A stretch of 64,000 nucleotides of DNA from Rotaria macrura (Eukaryota > Rotifera > Eurotatoria > Philodinida > Philodinidae): positions 43,753-107,752 of the forward strand of contig OENT01000491.1 in the NCBI GenBank assembly GCA_900239685.1. Direction: 5' to 3'. Shown piece by piece: positions 18,814 through 30,972 of the stretch. Position numbers and translations under genes: made by a program. The notes under the pieces are model-generated. The model worked only from the letters and a program-made list of their open reading frames with translations, did no database searches and had not been told where the DNA came from. Position 1 is the first letter of the stretch. The number at the start of each line of letters is the position of its first letter.

Positions 18814-21800
18814 ATGGCATCTCGAGCTGACAAGATAGATCGATTTCCGAATAAAATTATCATCAGCATCACCGAAATACAAAATCTTGTATGTAGTTTA
18901 TTATTGAGAAATGAACAGTGTAATGAACTTCCTGTTTATTTCTATTGAATAGAAAAGTCCACGAGCCGAACCGTTAATTGCATTTCTTCGTTTTGAATAT
19001 AATGATGGACAATTTTCTGAATCAGGAAAATTCGAAGTTAGTGATGGAACTCCACGACAAGTTGATCATAATGCTGTATTAGCTGTTAATGCTTCAGATC
19101 CAATACAAGTTGATGATATAGGACAAAAGCCTGTTTTAAGTGAAAAGAAAAAGAAGAATTCTCGTTTACAATTTATTGCATCGTTTTTGTTTCGTATTTA
19201 GTTACATTATTTGAAGCTGCGCCGAAAGATAAAAAATTAAAAGAAGATAAGTCGACATCTATTGGGCAAGCTGTACTGGATCTATGGCCACTATTAAAAA
19301 GTAAATTTATTGTTTTTGAATAAGGTTAAATTAAAGATTTCAATATTGATTTCGTTATAGGTGAAACTCAGGTCACAGTCACTATCCCAGTGCATCCGAT
19401 TCCTGGATCATTTCTTGAAGCACTTGGAGAGCAAAATCAGGTATGATTTCGTTGGAAGAATATTATTCTTGTCAAAAAGTTCATTAGTCAATGTTATAAA
19501 TCGAAGACTTGATGAAATCTGAAGACATTTTATTGTAGCGATGAAATATACTTAGCTATGCCTCGGAAACGTTTGATAAATACTCTTACATTCTCTTATG
19601 TAGAACTTGTAAATGTGATCGTATTATACTAAATGTCAATTGATTTTATCGATGTTCGACATGAAAATTTGTGCCTATATTTTCCGATAGTTAATTTCTA
19701 CAATGAATACTAACTAAGATATCTGAAAGGTTTCGAGATTAAAAATGCGATGTCCTTTTTCTCATGGAAATCTAGACTATCTACCTTTGTGTATTCTTGT
19801 AGCCACTCTTGAGTGTTAACATTAACATTGAACAACCACTCATACCTATTCGTGATCAACAAAATACGAATGCAGTTCATATTACATTAGAAGCATTGTA
19901 TTCGCCACCGGAAGCATGGTTACCAGGTGGAACATCATTCGTTTACACAGCATCATTACCGATTCCGATTAATGATGATGTAAGCCATTCCGTAGATGTT
20001 TTCTTCGTTTCTGATTCAATTTTCAATAGAAAGAAATAACTGTTGTATTTACTAATGGTACACTTCGTGCAGCAACTGATGTAACAAATAAACAAAAACG
20101 TTGGCCTGATGCTCGTGGTATTGTTACCGCTAATGGTGCTTATATACCAGGAGAGTAAGTGAATATGAAAAAAGACACAATAGATTTTGTAGCATTACTT
20201 AATAATTAAATTATACTATAGCATTATAAATGAAGAGTCAATTGACGATGAACAAGGTGATTTACGCAGTAAAGATGATCGAGAATTTCGAGCAAATGCA
20301 GAAAAAACGAAAGCACAAGCTGTATGGAATACGGAACGGCGATGTTTTTTACTTCCACATGGCACTCAAAGGTATTAATTCATTTTACTCTTAAGGAATA
20401 AAAGAAAAATTATTTTTCAATATTGTTAGTTTACAACATCAATTAACACGTGTACCTTACATAGCTATCGAGGTTGTTCGAACAGCTACACCTACAGCAC
20501 CTAAAGGAAAAAAGGTTTATCTTTCAAATAAAATCAATTATTGAAATTTAAAATGACGTCTGTTTTAGGATGAAGATAATGGTATTAGTTATCATGGCGT
20601 TGCTTACATTGAAACAGCACCGCTTCTTTATCCAGGCTGTAAGTCATCGATACTTGTTAGTTACATTAAAGTTAAGTGGGTTTTTGTTTATAGCAACAAG
20701 AGTTCGAGGTGCCTTTAAAGTTGTACCGTACAATGAAGCTGAATATAAATCTAAAGTAATATAGTCATACTAGAAAACAATGAAGATTTTATTCCATATT
20801 GAATCTAAATTTTTATCTAGACAAAACGATCGATTAATACAATGGATGAAGCAATGAAAATAGCTAATCAATTATTTGATCGTTCATCTTTAAATGTGAA
20901 TAAAAAAGATTCAAAATTAAATGCTGACAAACAAGGAGCTGCTGGTACAGTGGCAAGTGTACCAAAAAAAGTAATTGAAATTTTCTTACATTACATTTGA
21001 CTTCTTTTTTCAATTACACTACGATAGAAATAAAAAGTAATTTTAAAAAATGTCTTTTTTTTTGAAACAGTTAAAGAAGAAAAGATATTCTTCACAATCA
21101 CCTAAACATAAGAAACGATCAAAAAAACGTCGTCATTTATCATTCGAAGAAAAATTCTCTAAAAGAAAGCCTCTAAAAGTTATATTTCATATATGCTAGC
21201 TGTAATATTTTGCTTATTGTTATAATCATATTTACGAGAAAAGATATTCGAAATGAATCCTTTGTTATTCTGTCGTGTTTTTCTTTTAGAAAACAGAAGC
21301 AGGTGAAGACGCATCTTCAGTAACAACAGAAGCTCAACAATATATTGAACAAGGTTCTTACATCACTATTGATATCGTGCTCGATCGTCCAATAATTGAA
21401 AAACGAAAATTAAGTGATTTATATCGAAAGTATATATTCTATTTGAAAACTAGTCATTTAAAAATAAAAGAAGTCAAATTATTTTTAAAGAATTTCCGAT
21501 CTCATTCCACCACGCCCAAGCTATCCTGTCAAAGTAAATAGTGCCGAAAAAGCTGTAGAAGATTATCATCAACAAATCAAGAATGTCTGTAGTTTAATAC
21601 TTGATGAATATCGGTTCGTAAATTAAAATGAAAACAGTAGTACAAAATTCATTTTTGATGAAATTTTATCTAATATAGAAAAGTATGTGTTGATGATATC
21701 AATACTGAAGCAGCTCTACCCAATGATCAGAAGTAAAATTTTTTTTATTGATTTAATGTTCTTTCGTTTGATTATTATTAATCATTCATTTTCTTTTAGA

Positions 21801-24800
21801 CGTCGTAAATTATTATACGAACTTAATTCAACTGGTAAATATTTTGCATTCAAAGAACAACTTAAGCATAGTGTAATAAAAATTGTTCGAGAAAAATTTC
21901 TTCGTACAAGTAAATTCAATAATCCTGATGAACTTCAAGTAAAGATACTGACATTTTGGTTGTTCGGGATCAAAGCAATTGCTTTATACGATTTCTGACT
22001 TTTAGACGTTTGTTAGCCAGTTATACGTATTTCTTCTTGATGAAATGCATCGTTCATTGAATAAATCATTGAACATTGAAGAAGCAGAACCAGCACCACC
22101 ATCAAGAAATACTGACGCACAATTGCGTATATTTGCAATTGAAGCAGAAAGCAATGGAGATTATCTTCTAGCAGCTCATTATTATAAACAAGTAGATCGA
22201 TATATTCTCTATCGAATAAGAATTTAGAAGAAAATAAAAAAGAAGTAAACTTCTTTTCTTTGTTTGTTTTAGCGTCTTGCACAAAATCCTGATAAACTTC
22301 GGCCATGGCTTGATTTTGCTGCTTTTCATTTACTTGTCAATGATTTAATTAAAGCTGAAGAGTGTCTCAAAGAATGTATTGCAATTGATCAGACAAATAG
22401 TACTGTGTAAGACAAAACTAAAAGGAAACCATCGTTAATAATCGAGTAGCACTGAGCGTAGAGTTTTGAGCGAAAGATTTAATACAACATTTTAGTAAAC
22501 AGTGAATCTACTCACATATCCATTTGAAAATAGAAATGATTCACTGACCTATCCATAATAGAAAGTGTACTAGAGCAAATCTTCATATTGAGCTCGTGTC
22601 TAACTTACAAATACATTGTTCTAGAAATTAAAATTTTTGAAGAACATGTTCTTTTTGAATTTCAATGTAAAATTTGATACAAATCAATGTCTTGGCAGGA
22701 TTGCTTGCGATGAAAAGTGCATTCGCTCGACTGAAAATCTTCTTGAGAAATAAAACATTGTAAACATCAATGTTTTCACGGGAAGAATCACTGTAGTATT
22801 GCGACGAATGCACTATTTTTTACGAATCCTCTCAATGCTGTTTAAGAGAATGACTTAGGAATTTGTCCAATTCTATAAGGTGTCCATTGTTTGAAAAGGT
22901 TTCACATGGAATGCTATGAAGTATCGATATACAAAGAAAACTATTGAAATTAAAGATCTAAGCATATACCTTTTATGAGTTTTTCAAACAGAAAATGATC
23001 TAATTTCGTGAAATGAAATTCAGTAAGAAAAGAAAAAAAATTGTACATTAATGAAAGTACTCTTGTCAAAAATAGTATTAGTGTTGTTCGTGCAGAGCAA
23101 ATCAAATTAGAGATAATGTTTGATACTTCTTCATATGTGACATTGAACAAATTTTTTTGTCTTGTCGATTAGTTTGATTTGAAGCAATAAGTGTTCTGAT
23201 CTTGTTCAGAGTCATATTTTACTTATTGTAAAATACCTTGAAATCGTGTAGAATGAGTCAACAATGATTAGAATATGTGACTCTCGATATTCAATGTCAT
23301 ATCTTGCGTAAGAAATCATATTTACTCACGTATTTACTTTTATACCAACATGAATAGTTAATCTTTTAAGATACTTTTCATTCATTAAACTACCAGTCTG
23401 ATTTTGTTCTACAATGAAATAATTAATTCATTTATCTAGATCGATCTTGTATGCTATTCTTAATGCTATTATGGAAAACAACGAAGTAGCTGATTTATTT
23501 TTTGAAACTGCTACAACAGAAGACAGTGAAAATGTTACTGCATGGACACTTTATGGTATAATAAGAAACTTTTCATTGAGATAGTTACTAATCTGCATAT
23601 TTCTAATATTTACTCAAGCTATTTTTCAAAAACATATTGGCAATGAAAAAAATTCTCAAATAACATTAGGAAAAGCTGAAAAACTTCAAAGAGTTATAAT
23701 AAAAAATGAAGAAGAAAATGCTGCAATAGCGGCCAATATAACAGTAACATCACCTGTTAGTGATGAAAAACGTGAAGAAGAAGAAAAAGATCGTCTTGCT
23801 GCTGAAGAAAAAGGTTCAATATTTCATTTTCAATAATATTATGATTATGATTGATATTATTATTTTGTCAGAGGAAACATCAAAGACCTCGGATTCTCAA
23901 TTGAATGTCGCATCGAAAAGTCGTCTCAGTCGTAGTAGTCGATCAAGTAAACAAAAACAAGGTAAGATATTTGTCATAAAAGAAACAAAGAATAAATTGT
24001 TTTTTTTTGTTTTGTTTTACCCAATCAATTAGAAAAATCGAAATCAATAATGAATGAACAATTAACAGCTCGAAAATCACAAGATGCTCCAAGCGTAATG
24101 GAAATAGAAAAAGTAACAAGTAAAAAAAGTATCTATCTCAAAGCAGCTGAATTTTTACTTAAATACAATCTTGCAACTGTAAGAAATATCTTTTCGCCGT
24201 TTATATCATGATTCAAAACGTATGCGTATTCATTTTTCTATGGTCTAGTGGGCTGAGAAAGCCTTAGCTGCTGAATTTCTTGTCAATAGTGGTAAAGATC
24301 ATCAAGTAGAAATCACATTAGCCAAAGCAAAAATTCTCCAACAAGATTTTTCAACTGCCGAAACACATATTACACAAGCACTATCGATTGATTACGAAAA
24401 TGTGGAAGCATGGGCACTCTGGGGTCATGTGAAATATTTACAATTAGATTTCGAGGCTGCAAAAGGTAATTTGAATCTTTGAAAAATGATATTTCAAGAG
24501 AAAATACAAAAAGTAATATGTTATGTTTTTGTGAAAATTACTCTTAGGTCGATATCAGCGAACATTAGTATTTTCAGAAAAGCCACCTGATCTTCATACA
24601 GTTTACATTCGACTTGGTGCTATTCTTCTATCGGAAGGAACGGAATCGAGCGTAGGTTGATTTAATTTGAGAAAATTATTGTACATCTTCTCTTTACTTC
24701 TAGTACTCTGAAGCAAAAGATATATTCTTACGTGCATGCCGTTATCAACCAACGTGTACAACCTATCTTGGTCTTGGTGTTTCTTGTTATCGAGTATGAT

Positions 24801-27800
24801 TGACATAGAGATTCAATAGTTGCAAGCTATAATGTTTCTAGTTAAATCAATATGATGATGCTGAAGAAGCACTTACAGAAGCTAATTTTCTTAATAATCA
24901 AAATGCGGGTAAGACGTGAAATTTGAATAGATTGTTGACCATCATTATTTTGCTAATATATAGAGGTTTGGGGTTATTTGACACTCATTTGTTTACAAAC
25001 AAAACGATATATTGAAGCTGAACAAAGCTATAAATATGCTATTAAGGTAAGAATGTATTTTGACATCAACATTTAATAAATAAAACGTGAACACTATTCA
25101 AGTGATTTACTAAATCTTTTAAACTTCTACATTCGGAAAATAAAGATTATTCTTCACTCCTGAAAATTCTGTGATCTCATGACATTTTTGTTTAAATAAA
25201 GATAGAATACGCCGATGTGATTTTTCTTGATTACTCTAAAGCCCTCGACACATTAGAAGAACCGGGGTCTTCTATTCTGTCTTATCGCTTATAAGTTACA
25301 AGGGGGTCTTCTATTATGTCCCCTAAAAAAGTTATATTTTTCAGCAGTCTTTGTAACAAACATCCGTTTCAATTCATTTTTATTCAATTCAATCGTTCGA
25401 AAACGGTTGTTTTAAGTTACTTATTCGACATGTGTACAACGAAAAAAGTAAAAAATGCTATCTTGTGAAAAAAGAGATATATCATTGATAATAAATATTC
25501 TTAGAATATTAAAGGCAGTGTATCCGAAAAGCTTGGCAAAATGCCCACTAGCTTTGTTTTTTCTAAAAAATTAGATCTGCCATTAACCAAATTTTAACTT
25601 CTCAATAACTAGATAACTCAGAAAAAGAATTAACTTGTTTTGTCAAGCTCAATCGAATTAATTTTTCTTGATTTTTGACTAGTATTAATGGAATCTGTTC
25701 ACATGAAAATCTATATTCTAATAACATATTTATTAGGCTCAAATCAACTTCAATGAATACGTTTGTATTAAGAATAGGGGAGGGAAGTCACCGTTACCTG
25801 GTAACGTAACGGATCGATAACGGTAACTTCCCACCCCTAATTTAGAATAAGAAATTAATTTGAAAAAAGTAGTTGGATACAAATCTTGTATTATCTTCTT
25901 TGCCCTTAGAAATGGCTTTAGTTTTTATTGAGAATAGAAATGCATTCTGAGTCTCATGAGAAGTACTTACAGAAAAACGATGCGTATTAGAGATGAAAAC
26001 CAAATCGAATTGTCAAATAATCTCATTCGATTGAATTAATCTGAGGGAAAATGTATCCGAACGAAGATATAGTCGAATCAAGGTTTTCTTATTCGTTTCT
26101 GCCTCGAGCGTATATAAATGAATTCACGTTTTTTTTCAACTATGAAAGAAAGGTTTGTGATGAATATGTATCAGAATTTCTAGAGATAACGGTAATTCGG
26201 CATTTTAATTGTTACACAACGAATTATCACCTATTATTATTTTACAGAGATTTCTTCATGTGTTACACTCAAGGTTCTACACTGAGTCCATTATAACTCA
26301 AGACCATGAGAGGGTTTTTTTGTATAGAGAACCGTAAGAGTTCTTTCACAATATGCTGCACAAGAGCAGTAAAAAGATCCCATGATATGTGTTCTATAAA
26401 GAAATCCATTCTTTACTAAACAGTTGTTTCCAATTGATTGTTTCGCAAGACTTTTTTCACTTCGAACTGAAGCATAATTTTCATAAAGGAAGCAAAATAT
26501 TATTCGTACTTATGTACGATACAATTATGAAATAAATACTAAAAAGTTAATAAACTCCAGAAATTATTTGTAAAAAGATCGAGTTTATCAGGGGGGTCTT
26601 CTAATATGTCTTTTGCTTCATTTATCCAAGGGGGGTCTTCTCATGTGTCGGGGGCTTTACATCGAACGATGTGCATCTTGTTTCGATGACATATATCTAA
26701 ATATATGACGTAGGAGAGTTCAGTTTTGTTCCATAAAGTTTTCAAGACACTTGGAGTTTAGCTTATTTTCTGAAAGAATTCCTTATAGAAAGAGCTCTGC
26801 TAACAAAAACGGATAGTCAACAACGAAGTTTTTTTTTATTGCTTGATAATTTTTATCAAATACAGATCAGGTAATTCATGTATTACGCACTTGACATTTA
26901 TCATATGTTATGAAGTGCGCGAGATGTGAGTCAAAATGACGTATTCGTGTGGGTTCATTTTCTAGAATTTTACAACAGATTCTACTGAAGACGTGTTGTT
27001 TTCTATGCATTAAAATAGCACTGATGGTGTTGTAGCACCGAGTGAAAATATCGCAGGAAAAGAATTTCTTTAGCATGTAGAAATTATGAAATATGAGAAA
27101 AAGATAATATTCTGATCGATTGATTGAGTCGAAATACATAAGAATGAAATTGCATAAAAGTTCTTCAAAAACATGTTTATGTATTATTGATATTTAATAC
27201 GCTTGTATGAATCGGATAGTGTTGTTAATTAATATTTTTCATAATGCATAAATAGAAGAATGTGTATTTTAGAGGACTAATTTGATTATCAGGAATTTCT
27301 CCGCTAATATTTATTTTCAAAGGTGATTAAGTCATTGGATTCTAAGAAGCTTTTGTTAATGATCGGATCAATTTTATTTACAGATTAGATTTCTTGATGA
27401 AATTTTATCGCCTCAGTTTACTGATCCTACATTTACTAGACTTTTGATTAAACGTTTAGATTATTTCATGTTGATCATTCATGGTAATCTATTTTCCTAT
27501 ACTGATTTTTACAAAGAATAGAATCATATACGTCACTAAACAGATCAATTTAATACACAAATTATCAGATTCCAAGACAGTTAAGCGTTGCACAGCTGTC
27601 AGGATAAAACTTGACTTGTGTTTGAATGACTCTCAAGCATTATGTAATAAATTAAGACTAATACTAACATTAATAAATTTATTTCTTGGTAATTAAATAT
27701 ACGCTACTCATTCACTATAGCTCATAGGCTAGAATGTGGCAAGATTTAGTTAGGGATACTTTGAAATAGAATTTCAAGTGTTTTCAATATCTTTAGTTTA

Positions 27801-30616
27801 TGTACAATATTTTATTAAAGGATTGAGATGATAAATATTTAAAAATCTATCAATAACATCAATTCAGAAAGTAACAATAAAGATTCACTTTATTAGTGTA
27901 GAACTTGACACAAATCTGTACAAATGAACAGGAACAGCAATCATGCTGATGATCTATAGTCCCTTGAAGTCAAGCTGTTTTGTCATCGATGACTAGCATT
28001 TTTTATCGACTTCTCGTCTTCTCTAAATGTAATTTCAATTGTTCAGGTAGGCGGAGTTATGAAGAGAGCATGCCTAACTTTTGGATTTCCACTTTTTCTC
28101 CAATGAAAATCGTATTTCGATCATAGAACAGACCGTAAAATCAATAAATAACAACTGCACACCCACAGTATCAGAACTGGAACGATTTCCGTCTAACACG
28201 TCGGTTCTCCTCTCATATACAACCACTATGTTGTAGATATCTAGCTGTTGAAAGGTTTTATTGAATTAGATGTTTTGAAATGCCAAAAAAAAATAGCAAT
28301 AGAAGTTGGCAGCTCATGATAGAGTGTAGTTATGTTTCGATATAGGGACTATCACTTCAACTTGAATCATAACTACACATCACCCATAAAACATATTTAT
28401 ATAATGCAAAAGACAACAAAACAAATGGATAAACCCTAATTGTGTCAACGAAAAACGAACTGCTTCTGTTGAACACAAGTGATAAGGAAAAAAAATTGAT
28501 TAGATAAACCAATGAAATCGTTTTAAAGAAAAATTCAGGGAATCAATTGATATTTTAGAATAAGAGAGAAAAAGATTTGCTGTTCGGCTACACTCTAGCA
28601 TACGATGGAGTATTGATGCAGTTAAAATATTTTTGATAATAGTTAATCACGACAAAAAGAATAGAATAATTGAAATAATGAAAAACTTTGAGAATCGTTT
28701 TCTCTATGAAAAAATATTCTGGAGAAATTTTCATAATGAATGCAAGAAGACTTTAGAATGACAAAGTAACACTTCATAACAGCGCACAAGGGTTCATACA
28801 ACGATAGATCTTGAAATATCAGGATTTTCAATCAAAAGCGGAGAAACTTGAAATATTAGAAAAGTGATACCACTGCGACCTCCGCATCGAATATCTTTTA
28901 CTATGAGCACGAACGAAGATCTTGGCAAGTTCTTTTTTTCGTGTTTTAGACTTCAGTAATCCCAATATAATAGTCAGTTTTGTAATCCTAAAAGTAATGA
29001 CCTGCAGCCCTACCCTACCCTAGGATAGGGTAGGGCAAGGGTACGACCCTCGTAGGGTAAGGTAGGGCTAGGGTATGGTTTTGAAAACTGTAGGGTATTA
29101 CAGGGTAAAATTTCTATTTTTTCAATCTGGTCTGTTTACACGTCGGACAACCTGCACTATTGAACAATATCTTCTATTCATAGGGCAATAATGAGAAAAT
29201 ACCTATTAAATAGTTACTTTGTGTCAGTCAATAATTAACGACAACAGCTGTTCATCTCTTTTTTTGTTCTTTGTCGATACTGTTTTTAACATTTGTGGTT
29301 CATGTAGTACTACTTTTCTCCTCTTCATATTATTTGTGATATTCTTTGTATACTATTATACAGATTTCTGAAATTTAACTTCATCATTTCATAAATAAAT
29401 GCCCTAGTCAAGAATCATTTAACAAATCCCCAGGAAATCCTCGAAAAAAATATTCAATCCCCAGCGAGTCTCTGTAGACTCTCGTAGAAATTGCTAGGGA
29501 GACCCAGAATTTTCGATCGTACGCAGAAAGAAAAAATCCTTGGAGACTCATGATAGGATTCTCCGAGGATTTATGAGGGAGTGCAGGTACGAATTCACCT
29601 TTTTCTTTCGCACCTCTGAGAATATAAATGAAAATCAAGTTTTGAAAGAAAATAATCATTTACTTTTAAAATTAATTATTTGTAAGTGATAAAAATCATT
29701 GGAACCTTCTACCTGAGCCCTACTATCACCGACAACTCATCTTATGGACGTGAATTAATATTGGACTAGCAGAACTTATCCGCTGAAACAAGACCTGCTG
29801 AAAGGATTAAGTAGAAAATTCTTTTGAAAACATGGTAAATTTTTCCGAAAAAACGAATTTTGGCTCCAAATAAATGTACAAAAAATCATTGTCATAAAGC
29901 AAATTAGTGGATTTAAGAGCAGATTTTAAGGTATTTCTTTAGAAATCTCTGAACTCATTTTGTAATGCCTGCGAAATTTTCTAAGAATTTAGGGATTTTT
30001 CGGAGGGAGTCGAGTAGCAAGAGAATGAAATTGGTACATATTATGGGGCACTACCATATATGAGGCACTCACAAGTCACTTAAGCAATTACCCCATTTAT
30101 ATTCCCTGTTACCCTGTTATAAATCCCCAGGGACTCCCTGCCGTGATTCCTGGTTTTTGTATGAGGGGCTCCCTGAGAATTCAGTAGGGAATTCTCGATT
30201 AAGTTACACTGAAGTCATGCACCGTTTACGATTTTTGTAATTTTTAAATTTATTAGGGTAGGGTAGGGCTAGGGTACGAAAAAAATTGTATGGTAGGGTA
30301 GGGTAAAGAAACTCATACCCTTCCAGGACTCTACCTAATAGTTCTAATTATTCTGCGATTTCCATTTGTTTTTGGAAATTTTCCCATTACTATATATATA
30401 TATATATCCGAATACTTATCATACATTGTATAACCTGAGCGATGTATTGGGTTCTGAAAAAATGCAATGTACTGACGTAATACATTCAGATGAATTTTTC
30501 TTTTTCTAAATAAAATTTTCGGAATTTCTTTTCAGCTCGATCTTCCCCAAGGTCCATTACTTGATGAAATCAATGCGGTACAACGTCAACTTGGCTATGG
30601 TGATCCAAGTTTTTAG
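18814..30616 (+). CDS. CFAP70: Cilia- and flagella-associated protein 70 (TPR protein)
   Basis: An axonemal protein tied to outer dynein arm function in motile cilia. Twenty-eight exons join in frame to 1110 residues, near the vertebrate length. Exons run 18814-18888, 18953-19139, 19202-19300, 19361-19440, 19803-19979, 20030-20154, 20222-20371 and so on to 24964-25046, then the last at 30536-30616. The N-terminal half is a C2-like beta domain with IGQAVLDLWPLL and YHGVAYIETAPLLYPG. Next comes a Lys/Arg-rich linker (exon 12), then KYFAFKEQLKHSVIKIVREK. The C-terminal third is tetratricopeptide helices (AAHYYKQRLAQNPDKLRPWL, THITQALSIDYENVEAWALW, TYLGLGVSCYR), ending in QLGYGDPSF like the family. 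An acidic/Ser-rich insert (exons 20-22) splits the helical part. AATAAA at 30628-30633 marks the 3' end. Intron 27 is about 5.5 kb and full of repeats. Confidence 0.95.
25237..26659. mobile_element. 1.4-kb element with terminal inverted repeats in CFAP70 intron 27
   Basis: The ends are inverted copies: TAAAGCCCTCGACACATTAG on the left and, reversed, TAAAGCCCCCGACACATGAG on the right (both continue AAGA), with two mismatches in 24. Both ends carry TA, as expected for insertion at a TA target (Tc1/mariner-like), though TA is too short to prove a duplication. A motif of the form GGGGTCTTCT-NAT-NTGTC recurs inside both ends, at about 25264-25281, 25301-25320, 26591-26610 and 26630-26650. No transposase was seen, so it is probably non-autonomous. 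The 81-codon ORF at 26051-26296 is not recognised. Confidence 0.7.
25776..25838. repeat. Hairpin-forming inverted repeat
   Basis: Arms of 23 bp at 25776-25798 and 25816-25838 (AGGGGAGGGAAGTCACCGTT against AGGGGTGGGAAGTTACCGTT in the reverse direction) with four mismatches and a 17-bp loop that repeats GTAAC/GTTAC. It lies inside the 1.4-kb element and is GC-richer than its surroundings. Confidence 0.7.
29005..29107. repeat. GGGTA-rich cluster 1
   Basis: Degenerate GGGTA/TACCC units. The left part is a hairpin with perfect 11-bp arms GCCCTACCCTA (29007-29017) and TAGGGTAGGGC (29026-29036). Further units such as TAGGGTAAGGTAGGGCTAGG continue to about 29107. It lies in CFAP70 intron 27. Confidence 0.6.
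29540..29580. repeat. Short hairpin in a repeat-like block
   Basis: AATCCTTGGAGA is followed after a short loop by TCTCCGAGGATT. It sits in a stretch (about 29400-30200) with recurring CCCCAG, GAGTCTC and GGATT words that looks like decayed repeat DNA. No coding content is recognised. Confidence 0.4.
30253..30320. repeat. GGGTA-rich cluster 2
   Basis: A second cluster 1.2 kb after the first, in the same orientation and sharing GTAGGGCTAGGGTA with it. The pair may be the two ends or internal direct repeats of one element between about 29005 and 30320. Confidence 0.5.
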
Positions 30617-30972
30617 AACATATTATTAATAAATCTTCTTTTTTTTTATTTTTCTTTTATAAATCATAACACAATGAGAAAAAAAGAAACATAATACGCT
30701 CTTTACACAATATACACAATTAAATTTTAATCAGTTGGTTTCATCTCTTTTTTTCTCTTAATCATGCATGCACAAATAACAATCAACAGAAACAGATGAG
30801 AAGAGCGATATAGAATGAAGTTTTGAAAATAAAACAAGCAAAACATTAAATCATAACTCCTATGTTGTTTGATTTGGTTGAACTAAATAAACGAAAACAA
30901 ACCCATTACAGATTAAATATTCAAGTAGTATAAAGTGAAATCAATGTGAGCACTAGCAAGTATTATACGAAC
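30617..30972. other. Tail-to-tail gap, CFAP70 and TPR
   Basis: 356 bp between two convergent stop codons. It holds the CFAP70 AATAAA at 30628-30633 followed by a T-rich stretch. No gene seen. Confidence 0.5.

Noticed and set aside
29005-30320. Interstitial telomere
   Set aside because: The repeat unit differs from the bdelloid telomere repeat I recall, and the units are too few and degenerate.
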